Positions 5,672-12,244 of a stretch of 12,244 nt of DNA are shown here, piece by piece. Within the stretch, counting starts at the first letter, position 1; every line of letters starts with the position of its first letter. Where the stretch lies: positions 9,238 through 21,481 of the forward strand of contig PKZC01000201.1 in NCBI GenBank assembly GCA_003132905.1, read 5' to 3'. The notes below the pieces were generated by a model. The model was not told the origin of the DNA. It made no database searches and saw nothing but the letters and a program-made list of their open reading frames with translations. Position numbers and translations under genes: made by a program. Origin of the DNA: Bryobacterales bacterium. GTDB taxonomy: Bacteria; Acidobacteriota; Terriglobia; Bryobacterales; Bryobacteraceae.

Positions 5672-7890
5672 GCCGGAGCACGACACGACGTCGCGATTTC
5701 TTGAAAGCGGGGGGCGCGATTGTAGTCGGTTTTCCACTGCGCGACATTCTGTTGGGGCAGACGGTTCCGGGAGCTCGCGGAACAACGGCCGGTCCTCCCG
5801 ACGCCAAGCAGGTGGACACCTGGCTGGCCATTCATGCCGACAACACCGCAACGGTTTACATCGGCTTCGCGGAGCTGGGACAGGGAAATTCCACAGCGTT
5901 GCTGCAGGTAGCGGCCGAAGAGCTGGATATGGATATGAGCCAGCTTTCGACGGTGCGTTTGGATACCAACGTCACCCCGAATCAAGGTGGAACATATTCG
6001 AGCGCGTCCATTCAACGAGGCGGGCCGCAGGTTCGAACGGCGGCGGCCGAAGCGCGGCAGGCTTTGCTGAAGCTTGCATCGAACAAGCTGAACGCGCCGC
6101 CGGATGGTCTCACGATATCGAAGGGCGTGGTCTCAAGCCGCGGCGGCGGCTCGGTAAGTTATGGAGAATTGGTGGGCGATAAACCATTCCATTTGGCTTT
6201 TACCGGGACTGCTCCGGTGAAATCGTCGGCGGAGTACAAAGTTGTTGGCACAGCGGTTCCGCGGAATGACATGCCCGACAAAGTTGCCGGCAAGTATGTC
6301 TACATGCAGCACGTGCGCGTTCCTGGCATGCTACATGGGCGCGTGGTTCGTCCTCGTGGACAGGGCGCGTATGGAGCGGGTGCGAAGGTGATGGCGCTGG
6401 ACGAAACGTCGATCGGCAATATTCCTGGCGCGCGAGTGCTCCGCAAGGGCGATTTTGTCGGCGTGGTGGCTGAAAACGAGTGGGACGCCGTGCGCGCGGC
6501 CCGGCAATTGAAAGTCCAGTGGGACTCGTCGCCCACGCTCACCGGCAGCGACGGGATGTATGATGCAATGCGCTCTGCCAAGACGGACGACCGCGTGGTG
6601 GTGGAACGAGGGAATGCCGCGGATGCGATTGGAGCGGCACCGCACAAAGTGGAATACAACTGCCGCGCGCCGTATCAGGCGCACGCGCCGTTCGGCCCCA
6701 ACTGCGCCCTGGCTGATGTGAAGTCCGATTCCGCTACCGTGATGTGCTCGACGCAAGATGTTTATGGCACGCGTGGAACGCTGGCGCGCGTCATCGGAAT
6801 GCCGGTGGACAAAGTTCGCGTGCAGTATTACGAAGGATCGGGAACTTATGGCCATAGCTGCTACGACGATGTGGCGCAGGCTGCGACATTGCTCTCCCAA
6901 CTGGCCGCCAAGCCCGTGCGCCTGCAGTTCATGCGTTGGGATGAACATGGCTGGGACAATTACGGGCCCTCGCACGTGGGGGAAGTTCGGGCCGCCGCCA
7001 ACGCCGACGGAAAGATTGTCGGATACGAATATCACGGCTGGCAACATCATTGGAGCAACGTGGAAACGTCCGAGCAACTCGCGCTTGGAAAGGCGGCGGC
7101 GGAATGGCAGCCCAATCCCGCGATGCAGGTGAATCCGCGATGTTGCGGGGGAATGTACGACATCCCCAACGTGCGGCTGGTGAACCATCATGTGCCGGGC
7201 CTGGGATACCTGAAGGGCGCGTGGCTACGATCGCCGCTCGATCTGTCGTTTTCGTTTACCTCCGAGCAGGCCATCGATCAGTTGGCCTTTTTGTTGAAGC
7301 TGGATCCGTACGAATTTCGCCGCAACAATATTAAAGATGCCCGTTGGCTGGGGGTTTTGGATGCCGCTGCCAAGGCCGCGAAGTGGACGCCACGTACTGC
7401 GGCTTCGAACGTGTCGCAAGCGAAGACCGTGACTGGGCGAGGCATCGGAATGGGTACGCATCTGGCTTCCTACGGTGCGGCCGTGGCTGAAATCGAGATC
7501 GACAAGCAGACAGGCAAAGTTGTCGCCAGGCATCTTTATGGCGCGGTGGATGCGGGTTTGGTTGTGAATCCCGGCAATGTCGAAAGCCAGATCAGCGGTC
7601 AGTTGGTACAGACCGCGAGCCGCATGTTCCATGAGGAAGTGACGTTTTCAAAGACCAACGTCACCAGTTTGGATTGGGCCAGCTATCCGATCCTGCGGTT
7701 TGAAGAGTGCCCGCAGGTGACGCCCGTCGTGGTGCAACGGCTGAACGAACCATCCAGTGGCGCGGGGGAAGAGGTAATGGCCGCGGCGGCCGGCGCGATC
7801 GCCAATGCATTCTTCGATGCCACGGGCGTGCGGATGAAGGAGTTCCCACTGACTCCGAAGCGCGTTCTGGCTGCGCTGAAGCTAGGCTAA
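5668..7890 (+). CDS. Molybdopterin-binding large subunit of a Tat-exported molybdenum hydroxylase (IorB type)
   Basis: A 740-residue catalytic subunit of the xanthine dehydrogenase family, most like isoquinoline 1-oxidoreductase beta and nicotinate dehydrogenase large subunits. These hydroxylate N-heteroaromatics or oxidise aldehydes with water as the oxygen donor; the substrate here cannot be told. Residues 1-31 form a twin-arginine signal (RRRDFLKAGG followed by a hydrophobic stretch), which places the enzyme in the periplasm. Next come GFAELGQGNSTALLQVAAEEL (about 69-89), a hammerhead region (about 205-285) starting AGKYVYMQHV, and the cofactor domains with YGTRGTLARVIG and GYLKGAWLRSP. 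Near the C terminus, EPSSGAGEEVMAAAAGAIANA carries the Glu pair expected at the molybdenum site. No FAD subunit or cytochrome c gene lies beside it, so a periplasmic cytochrome or another acceptor is inferred. The gene ends convergent with the TPR-TonB gene, sharing 4 bases (7887-7890). Confidence 0.92.
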   Translation: MSRSTTRRRDFLKAGGAIVVGFPLRDILLGQTVPGARGTTAGPPDAKQVDTWLAIHADNTATVYIGFAELGQGNSTALLQVAAEELDMDMSQLSTVRLDTNVTPNQGGTYSSASIQRGGPQVRTAAAEARQALLKLASNKLNAPPDGLTISKGVVSSRGGGSVSYGELVGDKPFHLAFTGTAPVKSSAEYKVVGTAVPRNDMPDKVAGKYVYMQHVRVPGMLHGRVVRPRGQGAYGAGAKVMALDETSIGNIPGARVLRKGDFVGVVAENEWDAVRAARQLKVQWDSSPTLTGSDGMYDAMRSAKTDDRVVVERGNAADAIGAAPHKVEYNCRAPYQAHAPFGPNCALADVKSDSATVMCSTQDVYGTRGTLARVIGMPVDKVRVQYYEGSGTYGHSCYDDVAQAATLLSQLAAKPVRLQFMRWDEHGWDNYGPSHVGEVRAAANADGKIVGYEYHGWQHHWSNVETSEQLALGKAAAEWQPNPAMQVNPRCCGGMYDIPNVRLVNHHVPGLGYLKGAWLRSPLDLSFSFTSEQAIDQLAFLLKLDPYEFRRNNIKDARWLGVLDAAAKAAKWTPRTAASNVSQAKTVTGRGIGMGTHLASYGAAVAEIEIDKQTGKVVARHLYGAVDAGLVVNPGNVESQISGQLVQTASRMFHEEVTFSKTNVTSLDWASYPILRFEECPQVTPVVVQRLNEPSSGAGEEVMAAAAGAIANAFFDATGVRMKEFPLTPKRVLAALKLG

Positions 7891-8993
7891 TTCGGAGGGA
7901 ACGAAACGGTGACGGTGGTGACAACTTCCACCGGTGAGCCGTTTAAGAGCGTTGGCTTGTAGAGCCATGTCTCAACCGCTTCCAGCGCGGCCTTTACCAG
8001 AAGCGGATGCCCGCTGATCAACTGGACGTTCTGAATAGTTCCGTCGCGCCCAATAGTAATAGATAAACGAACATCGCCGGTTATGCCCGTTGACCGCGCC
8101 ATATCTGGATATTTTGGCTCGGTTTTCCGGATTAAGTTGGCCGACTGAACGTTCTCGCCAACGCGTATTCTGCTCGGAGCGCTTGGAGCCGGCAGCGCAA
8201 TGGCGCCTCGCAGCGTTTCCTCCGCGGCTATGAAGTACTGGATGAACGGCATCGGACCTTGAATTTCCCGATCGTCCGGCGCGAGCTGCCGGGCACGCGA
8301 CGAAAGTTCGCTCGCAAGACCGAAAATTCGCTCGTTGATGGAGTCAACTCCCTTGGCCAGGTTTGGGAGCGCCGTTCCCGCGGCTGCTAGAACGATGGCA
8401 TCGGAAGATTGCTCCAGCTCTGTTGACGGAGAACCCGATAGGATCTCCTTCGCATAAAGGAAGCCGAGATTTGCAGCGAGCTCACGATTGTTCGGGTCCG
8501 CATCCACGGCGCGGCGCAGCGTTCGCTCGGCGTCTTCCTGGTCTTCCCTGTCTAGGAACTTGACCGCGTTCATGACGACGGTATTGTCTTTTGTGTGACT
8601 CTGGACGGCGGCGATCCATTGGTCGCGCACTTCGTCATGATCGGCCGCATTGGCGTAGGGACCATTGGCGCGATACACGTATGCCGCCTTCGACGCACTG
8701 ACGGCGGATTCCGGATGGCGCTCCACAAGATAAAGGATGTGCTGCAAACGGACGGATCGGCGGCCGGAATCGACGCCGGAAGAAGGCGGCGCAGTGTCCA
8801 AATAGAATTGCAAAAGGTTGAGGCGCGCCTGCAGGTCCTCTGGATTCTGCAAGACCTGCAATTCAAGATTTTCAATGGCCTGTGAAGACGGCAAAGGACG
8901 GGTTCGAATCACCGCAGTGGCGTTCTGGGCAGCCAAGGCTCCGGCGCTCAAAACCCCGGCCAGAACAGCGATTGCGATTCCCGGCTTCGTCAT
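7887..8993 (-). CDS. Secreted TPR protein with TonB-type C-terminal domain
   Basis: A 368-residue envelope protein. The start at 8993 is chosen because it begins with a clear signal peptide (MTKPGIAIAVLAGVLSAGALAAQ, cleavage after about 22); the frame is open for 96 codons upstream, but that part overlaps the garR-like start and looks non-coding. No strong ribosome site precedes 8993. Residues about 30-215 contain TPR-like helical pairs (for example ENLELQVLQNPEDLQARLNL and ERTLRRAVDADPNNRELAAN). Residues about 276-366 form a TonB C-terminal domain: KTEPKYPDMARS, then GDVRLSITIGRDGTIQNV, SGHPLLVKAALEAV and WLYKPTLLNG. The Pro-rich linker and the inner-membrane anchor of a true TonB are missing, so energy transfer to an outer-membrane receptor is doubtful; a periplasmic scaffold or sensor role is more plausible. 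This architecture is common in Acidobacteria, which supports the host assignment. No lipobox cysteine. Confidence 0.85.
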   Translation of the reverse strand: MTKPGIAIAVLAGVLSAGALAAQNATAVIRTRPLPSSQAIENLELQVLQNPEDLQARLNLLQFYLDTAPPSSGVDSGRRSVRLQHILYLVERHPESAVSASKAAYVYRANGPYANAADHDEVRDQWIAAVQSHTKDNTVVMNAVKFLDREDQEDAERTLRRAVDADPNNRELAANLGFLYAKEILSGSPSTELEQSSDAIVLAAAGTALPNLAKGVDSINERIFGLASELSSRARQLAPDDREIQGPMPFIQYFIAAEETLRGAIALPAPSAPSRIRVGENVQSANLIRKTEPKYPDMARSTGITGDVRLSITIGRDGTIQNVQLISGHPLLVKAALEAVETWLYKPTLLNGSPVEVVTTVTVSFPPN

Positions 8994-9080
8994 CGTGGTT
9001 AAACAGAGCAACTGCCGTGCCAACGATATGTGCTGAACCAGAAAGACTTTTCCGGCCCAGCTGTGTCCATTCGACAACTT

Positions 9081-9120
9081 GCGTAGCACGCGGGACACAA
9101 ACGTAGCAGGCGAGACACGA
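9081..9120. repeat. Two-copy 20-bp tandem repeat in a divergent control region
   Basis: GCGTAGCACGCGGGACACAA (9081-9100) is followed at once by ACGTAGCAGGCGAGACACGA (9101-9120), 16 of 20 positions equal. The GGACACA inside copy one (9093-9099) also pairs with TGTGTCC at 9062-9068 as a 7-bp inverted repeat. It lies between the divergent TPR-TonB (start 8993) and beta-hydroxyacid dehydrogenase (start 9184) genes, 64-103 bases before the latter, a position that fits a regulator binding site. The binding role is inferred. Confidence 0.6.
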
Positions 9121-9146
9121 ATCTGTTCATCGCGATAGAGATCCAG

Positions 9147-9176
9147 AATACAAAGTCCGCCGGCAACTCGTACACT
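9147..9176 (+). promoter_or_regulatory. Possible promoter giving a leaderless transcript
   Basis: TACACT (9171-9176; four of six matches to TATAAT) ends seven bases before the ATG at 9184, so transcription would begin at or next to the A of the start codon. A weak -35-like AATACA lies at 9147-9152, 18 bases upstream. No Shine-Dalgarno sequence precedes this start, which agrees with leaderless translation but does not prove it. Confidence 0.3.
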
Positions 9177-9183
9177 GTTAAGA

Positions 9184-10074
9184 ATGGCCAATTTAGGATT
9201 TGTGGGTTTGGGCGTGATGGGCAGCCGCATGGTGAACCGTCTGCTGGACAAAGGGCACACGGTGACCGGCTTCAACCGCACGCGCTCGAAAGCCCAATGG
9301 TTGATCGATCGCGGGATGAAATGGGCCGATTCGCCCCGTGCCGTGGCCGCCGCGGCCGATGTTACGCTGTCGATGGTGACGAATTCCTCCGCACTTCAGG
9401 AGATTGCCGACGGAGCGAATGGGATTATCGCGGGTCTCGGCAAGGATAAGACCTGGATCGAAATGAGCACCGTCAGCCCGGAGATCAGCAAGGCTCTGTC
9501 CGGCCGCGTGAGAGAAAAAGGCGCGGACATGCTGGATGCGCCCGTATCGGGAAGCGTGATAACGCTCGAACAGGGAAAGCTTTCCGTGATGGTGGGCGGC
9601 CATGCGGAAACATTCGAGCGCGCCAAGCCGATCCTACTGGATTTGGGACCCAAAGTGACGCACGTCGGCGAGAACGGCCTGGCACTGGTAATGAAGATCG
9701 CGACGAACCTGAATCTTGCGGTCCAGATGCTGGCCTTCTCGGAAGCTGTTTTACTCGCCGAGAAGAGCGGGATCAAACGCGAAACGGCCGTCGACGTCCT
9801 GACGCATAGCGCCATCGCATCGCCCATGGTGCAGTATCGCGGCCCGTTTGTGCTTAAAATGCCTGAGGAGGCTTGGTTCAACGTCAACATGATGCAGAAA
9901 GATATGCTGCTGGCCCTGGAGCTGGGCCGCAAAGCCGACGTCCCCCTGCCAACTACTTCCACGGCTAACGAGTTCCTCACGGCGGCACGCGCCATGGGCT
10001 ACGTGGAGCAGGATTTCGCAGTAGTATTTGAGGTACTGGCAAGAATGTCTGGAGTTCCCAGACCGGAGCTTTAA
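9184..10074 (+). CDS. NAD(P)-dependent beta-hydroxyacid dehydrogenase (3-hydroxyisobutyrate dehydrogenase family)
   Basis: A 296-residue soluble oxidoreductase of the family that includes 3-hydroxyisobutyrate dehydrogenase, tartronate semialdehyde reductase (GarR) and GLYR1-type succinic semialdehyde reductases. Seen: Rossmann motif GFVGLGVMGSRM (5-16, GxGxxG at 8-13) with NRTRSK (32-37), whose Arg residues suggest NADP rather than NAD; the substrate-binding DAPVSGS (119-125); catalytic Lys172 in MKIATNLN; and the C-terminal helical domain with MMQKDMLLALELG. The length is typical. It is the first gene of a plus-strand operon: the stop at 10074 is four bases before the E1 alpha start, and the ribosome site of that gene lies inside this one. 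The exact substrate is not set by sequence; linkage to a 2-oxoacid dehydrogenase suggests a small hydroxyacid or semialdehyde. No ribosome site of its own is evident. Confidence 0.9.
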   Translation: MANLGFVGLGVMGSRMVNRLLDKGHTVTGFNRTRSKAQWLIDRGMKWADSPRAVAAAADVTLSMVTNSSALQEIADGANGIIAGLGKDKTWIEMSTVSPEISKALSGRVREKGADMLDAPVSGSVITLEQGKLSVMVGGHAETFERAKPILLDLGPKVTHVGENGLALVMKIATNLNLAVQMLAFSEAVLLAEKSGIKRETAVDVLTHSAIASPMVQYRGPFVLKMPEEAWFNVNMMQKDMLLALELGRKADVPLPTTSTANEFLTAARAMGYVEQDFAVVFEVLARMSGVPRPEL

Positions 10075-10078
10075 AAAG

Positions 10079-11077
10079 ATGACCACCGCTGTTAATCCGT
10101 CCAAGCCTGGTTCCAGAACCGGCGTCGAGCTGCATCTGCATATGTATCGGCGCATGCTGATGATCCGGTTGTTCGAAGAGCAAGTGAACGATCTGTATAC
10201 CCGCGCGCTGATGCCCGGGCTGGCTCACCTATATATAGGCGAGGAAGCGGTCGCGGTGGGCGTTTGCGAGGCGCTGCGGCCGGACGATTACATCACCAGC
10301 ACGCATCGCGGCCACGGACATTGCCTGGCGAAAGGCGCGGCTGTGGACTTGATGTTCGCCGAGCTGCTGGGCAAAGAAGTGGGCTATTGCAAGGGCAAGG
10401 GCGGCTCGATGCACATCGCCGATCCGGCTACCGGCAACCTGGGTGCGAACGCGATCGTGGCGGGAAGCACCGGCATCGCAACAGGCGCGGCTTTTTCGGC
10501 ACAGCGTTTGGGGACTGGTCAAGTAGCGATTTGCTTCTTTGGCGACGGAGCGCTCGGCCAAGGCGTGCTTTATGAAGTGATGAATATGGCGTCGCTGTGG
10601 AAGCTGCCTGTTATTTACGTCTGCGAAAACAACATGTACGGCGAGTACACGCACTTTTCGGAAACCACGGCCGGCGATATTTTGATGCGCGGTCCTGCGT
10701 TCGGAATGCCATCGGAACAGGTGGATGGCCAGGACGTACGCGCCGTCTATGCCACGACCAAACGGCTGGTGGATCGTGCCCGGGAGGGCGGAGGCCCGGC
10801 GCTGCTGGTAGCGAACACGTACCGTTACCACGGGCATCACGTCGGCGATGTCAGCCGCGAATACTATCGCTCGAAGCAGGAAGAACAGCAGTGGAAAACC
10901 GATCGCGATCCAATTCGTATCATGGCCGACTGGCTGCTGGCGCAAGGGCAGGCGGACCGCTCGGCGCTGGATAAGCTGCAGGTAGAAGTGAAGGCGGAGA
11001 TCGATAGCGCGGTGCAGTTTGCGCTGGCCTCTCCCTATCCCAGTCCCGATAAGGTGGATCAAGATGTCTACGCTTGA
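10079..11077 (+). CDS. 2-oxoacid dehydrogenase E1 component, alpha subunit (pyruvate/acetoin type)
   Basis: A 332-residue TPP-binding subunit of a heterotetrameric E1, which decarboxylates a 2-oxoacid such as pyruvate (or cleaves acetoin) and hands the acyl group to lipoyl-E2. Seen: AHLYIGEEAVAVGV (49-62), the active-site loop STHRGHGHCLAKG (74-86) and KGKGGSMH (105-112). The TPP/Mg motif is GDGALGQG (155-162) through ENN (183-185). The loop YRYHGHHVGDVSREYYRS corresponds to the phosphorylation loop of mitochondrial E1 alpha. Start at 10079 is preferred: GGAG (10065-10068) lies ten bases before it, the next gene upstream ends four bases away, and the N terminus has family length. An ATG at 10028 would add 17 residues inside the upstream gene. 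Its end overlaps the beta gene by 14 bases. Pyruvate, branched-chain 2-oxoacid and acetoin versions are hard to separate by eye; the size and loops favour the pyruvate/acetoin group. Confidence 0.9.
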   Translation: MTTAVNPSKPGSRTGVELHLHMYRRMLMIRLFEEQVNDLYTRALMPGLAHLYIGEEAVAVGVCEALRPDDYITSTHRGHGHCLAKGAAVDLMFAELLGKEVGYCKGKGGSMHIADPATGNLGANAIVAGSTGIATGAAFSAQRLGTGQVAICFFGDGALGQGVLYEVMNMASLWKLPVIYVCENNMYGEYTHFSETTAGDILMRGPAFGMPSEQVDGQDVRAVYATTKRLVDRAREGGGPALLVANTYRYHGHHVGDVSREYYRSKQEEQQWKTDRDPIRIMADWLLAQGQADRSALDKLQVEVKAEIDSAVQFALASPYPSPDKVDQDVYA

Positions 11078-12077
11078 GAGCAAAGGCGGGCTTGCGGTTG
11101 CCACTCGTGAACTCACGCTCGCGCAAGCCATCCGCGAAGCGCTGGCCGAAGAGATGCGGCGCGACCCGCGTGTATTTATTTTGGGCGAGGATATAGCCGA
11201 AGCCGGCCATCCGTTCAAAGTTCTCACCGGCCTGGTTGAGGAGTTTGGCGCGCAGCGCGTCCTCGATACTCCAATTTCAGAAGCCGGGTTCACCGGAATT
11301 GCAGTGGGCGCCGCGATGACCGGCATGCGTCCCGTCATCGACATCATGTTCGGCGATTTCATTGGTCTCACGATGGATCAAATGGTGAACCAGGCCGCCA
11401 AGATTCACTACATGTCGGGCGGAAAATGGAAAGCGCCACTGGTGATGCGAACCACGCTGGGCGCGACGCGGCGATCGGCTGCGCAGCATTCGCAATCGCT
11501 GCACGCCTGGTTTTGCCACATCCCCGGACTGAAAGTGGTGATGCCTTCGACGCCCTACGACGCCAAGGGTCTGCTGAAATCGGCCATCCGCGACGACAAC
11601 CCGGTGGTCGTGTTCGAAGACAAGATGATGTACCGGCTGAAGGGCCCGGTGCCGGAGGAAGATTACACCATTCCGCTGGGCTTGGCCGATATCAAGCGCG
11701 AGGGCAGCGACATCACCATCATCGCTACCAGCAGCATGGTGCAGGTGGCGCTGGGAGCCGCAAGCCTGCTCGAAGAGAACGGCATCAGCGCCGAGGTGGT
11801 GGATCCGCGCACTCTGTGGCCGCTGGACGAGAAGACGTTGGTGGAATCGGCCAAGAAAACCTCACGCGTGATCGTGGTGGACGAAGGTTACGGACGTTAT
11901 GGCGTCACCGCCGAGATTGCTTCGGTGATCCAAGAGAACTGCTTCTTCGATCTGGAGGCGCCGGTGAAGCGCATGGGCGCGATGCACGTTCCCATTCCGT
12001 TCTCGCCGCCGCTCGAAGACGTGACGGTTCCCACTGAGAAGACCGTCGCGGAAGCCGCGCTCGCGATGTTGAAATAA
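11064..12077 (+). CDS. 2-oxoacid dehydrogenase E1 component, beta subunit
   Basis: A 337-residue partner of the alpha subunit; together they form the alpha2-beta2 E1 with the TPP sites at their interface. Seen: TLAQAIREALAEEM (18-31), FILGEDIAEAGHPFK (38-52), then DTPISEAGFTGIAVGAAM holding the conserved Glu of the active site, a central MVNQAAKIHYMSGG, the QHSQSLHAWFCHIPGLKVV segment typical of E1 beta, and the transketolase C-terminal domain with DPRTLWPLDEKTL and VDEGYGRYGVTAE. Start at 11064 is supported by AAGGTGG six bases before the ATG; an ATG at 11019 would add 15 residues read out of frame from the E1 alpha sequence. The 14-base overlap with alpha suggests coupled translation and equal amounts of the two. 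No lipoyl E2 or E3 gene follows within the window; the next gene is an M24 protein 20 bases downstream. Confidence 0.92.
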   Translation: MSTLESKGGLAVATRELTLAQAIREALAEEMRRDPRVFILGEDIAEAGHPFKVLTGLVEEFGAQRVLDTPISEAGFTGIAVGAAMTGMRPVIDIMFGDFIGLTMDQMVNQAAKIHYMSGGKWKAPLVMRTTLGATRRSAAQHSQSLHAWFCHIPGLKVVMPSTPYDAKGLLKSAIRDDNPVVVFEDKMMYRLKGPVPEEDYTIPLGLADIKREGSDITIIATSSMVQVALGAASLLEENGISAEVVDPRTLWPLDEKTLVESAKKTSRVIVVDEGYGRYGVTAEIASVIQENCFFDLEAPVKRMGAMHVPIPFSPPLEDVTVPTEKTVAEAALAMLK

Positions 12078-12097
12078 ACGACAAACTGGAGAATCCT

Positions 12098-12244
12098 GTG
12101 GCATTGAAAACTTACGGAACCATGGCAGTGGATTGGGAGCAGCGCGTCGATATGGATCGACTGCGCCGGGAGCGTCTGGCGCGCGTAAAAGCGATGCTGG
12201 CCAAATCCGAGATGGGCGCTTTGCTGTGCTTCGACATGAACAAC
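12098..12244 (+). CDS. M24 family (Xaa-Pro peptidase type) protein, N-terminal fragment
   Basis: The first 49 codons of a gene cut by the right edge. GTG start at 12098 with GGAG (12088-12091) six bases upstream; a later in-frame ATG (residue 9) lacks such a site. The visible part, DWEQRVDMDRLRRERLARVK then GALLCFDMNN, matches the N-terminal creatinase-like domain of Xaa-Pro aminopeptidase/M24 proteins, which usually continue with an NIRYIT-like segment. The metal-binding catalytic domain lies outside the window, so peptidase activity, or a related lyase role such as that of DddP in the same family, cannot be judged. Only 20 bases separate it from E1 beta, so it belongs to the same operon. 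Confidence 0.75.
   Translation, partial: MALKTYGTMAVDWEQRVDMDRLRRERLARVKAMLAKSEMGALLCFDMNN

Noticed and set aside
6331..7191. Minus-strand open frame of 286 codons
   Set aside because: Antisense to the molybdopterin large subunit; its His/Arg-rich composition is typical of a GC-rich shadow frame and no motif is seen.
8994..9281. N-terminal extension of the TPR-TonB protein to an ATG at 9281
   Set aside because: It would cover the divergent promoter and the start of the dehydrogenase gene and would bury the obvious signal peptide.
10229..11371. Minus-strand open frame of 380 codons
   Set aside because: Antisense to E1 alpha and beta, both of which show full family motifs; the long opening follows from their codon use.
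1..12244. CRISPR arrays, tRNA or rRNA genes, transposases, integrases, phage genes
   Set aside because: Looked for regular repeat-spacer patterns, cloverleaf-like segments and mobile-element proteins; none was seen.

Overview
The window looks like chromosomal DNA of an acidobacterium (Acidobacteriota). This is inferred from protein style, above all a secreted TPR protein with a TonB-type C-terminal domain of the kind common in that phylum, together with a GC-rich, densely packed layout. No rRNA, tRNA, CRISPR array, insertion sequence or phage gene was seen.

Left part (1-4680) reads as a stress and repair neighbourhood. Three minus-strand genes follow one another closely: a pyruvate-oxidase-like TPP enzyme, a small basic DUF6496-type protein, and a large-subunit (KatE-type) catalase that runs off the left edge. 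Divergent from them is a UdgX-type uracil-DNA glycosylase. It contains the diagnostic KRRLH loop but is split by a one-base frameshift near 3610-3614. Its 3' end overlaps a convergent two-helix protein of the low-affinity iron permease family. A second, shorter DUF6496-type gene follows at 4474-4680.

Middle part (4681-8993). A 481-base intergenic stretch holds purine-rich repeats, a 10-bp hairpin and a doubtful 49-codon ORF. Then come the overlapping genes for a two-subunit molybdenum hydroxylase: a [2Fe-2S] small subunit and a Tat-exported molybdopterin large subunit of the IorAB / nicotinate dehydrogenase type. They converge, with a 3-nt overlap, on the minus-strand TPR-TonB gene.

Right part (9184-12244) is a tight plus-strand operon. 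It encodes a beta-hydroxyacid dehydrogenase, the alpha and beta E1 subunits of a 2-oxoacid (pyruvate or acetoin type) dehydrogenase, and the start of an M24 (Xaa-Pro peptidase family) protein cut by the right edge. No E2 or E3 gene is present within the window.

The most useful leads are the frameshifted udgX, the possible H2O2-producing and H2O2-destroying operon (TPP oxidase plus catalase) with its basic partner protein, the paired DUF6496 proteins, and the unusual repeats in the intergenic regions near 3100-3180, 4681-4760, 5055-5080 and 9081-9120.
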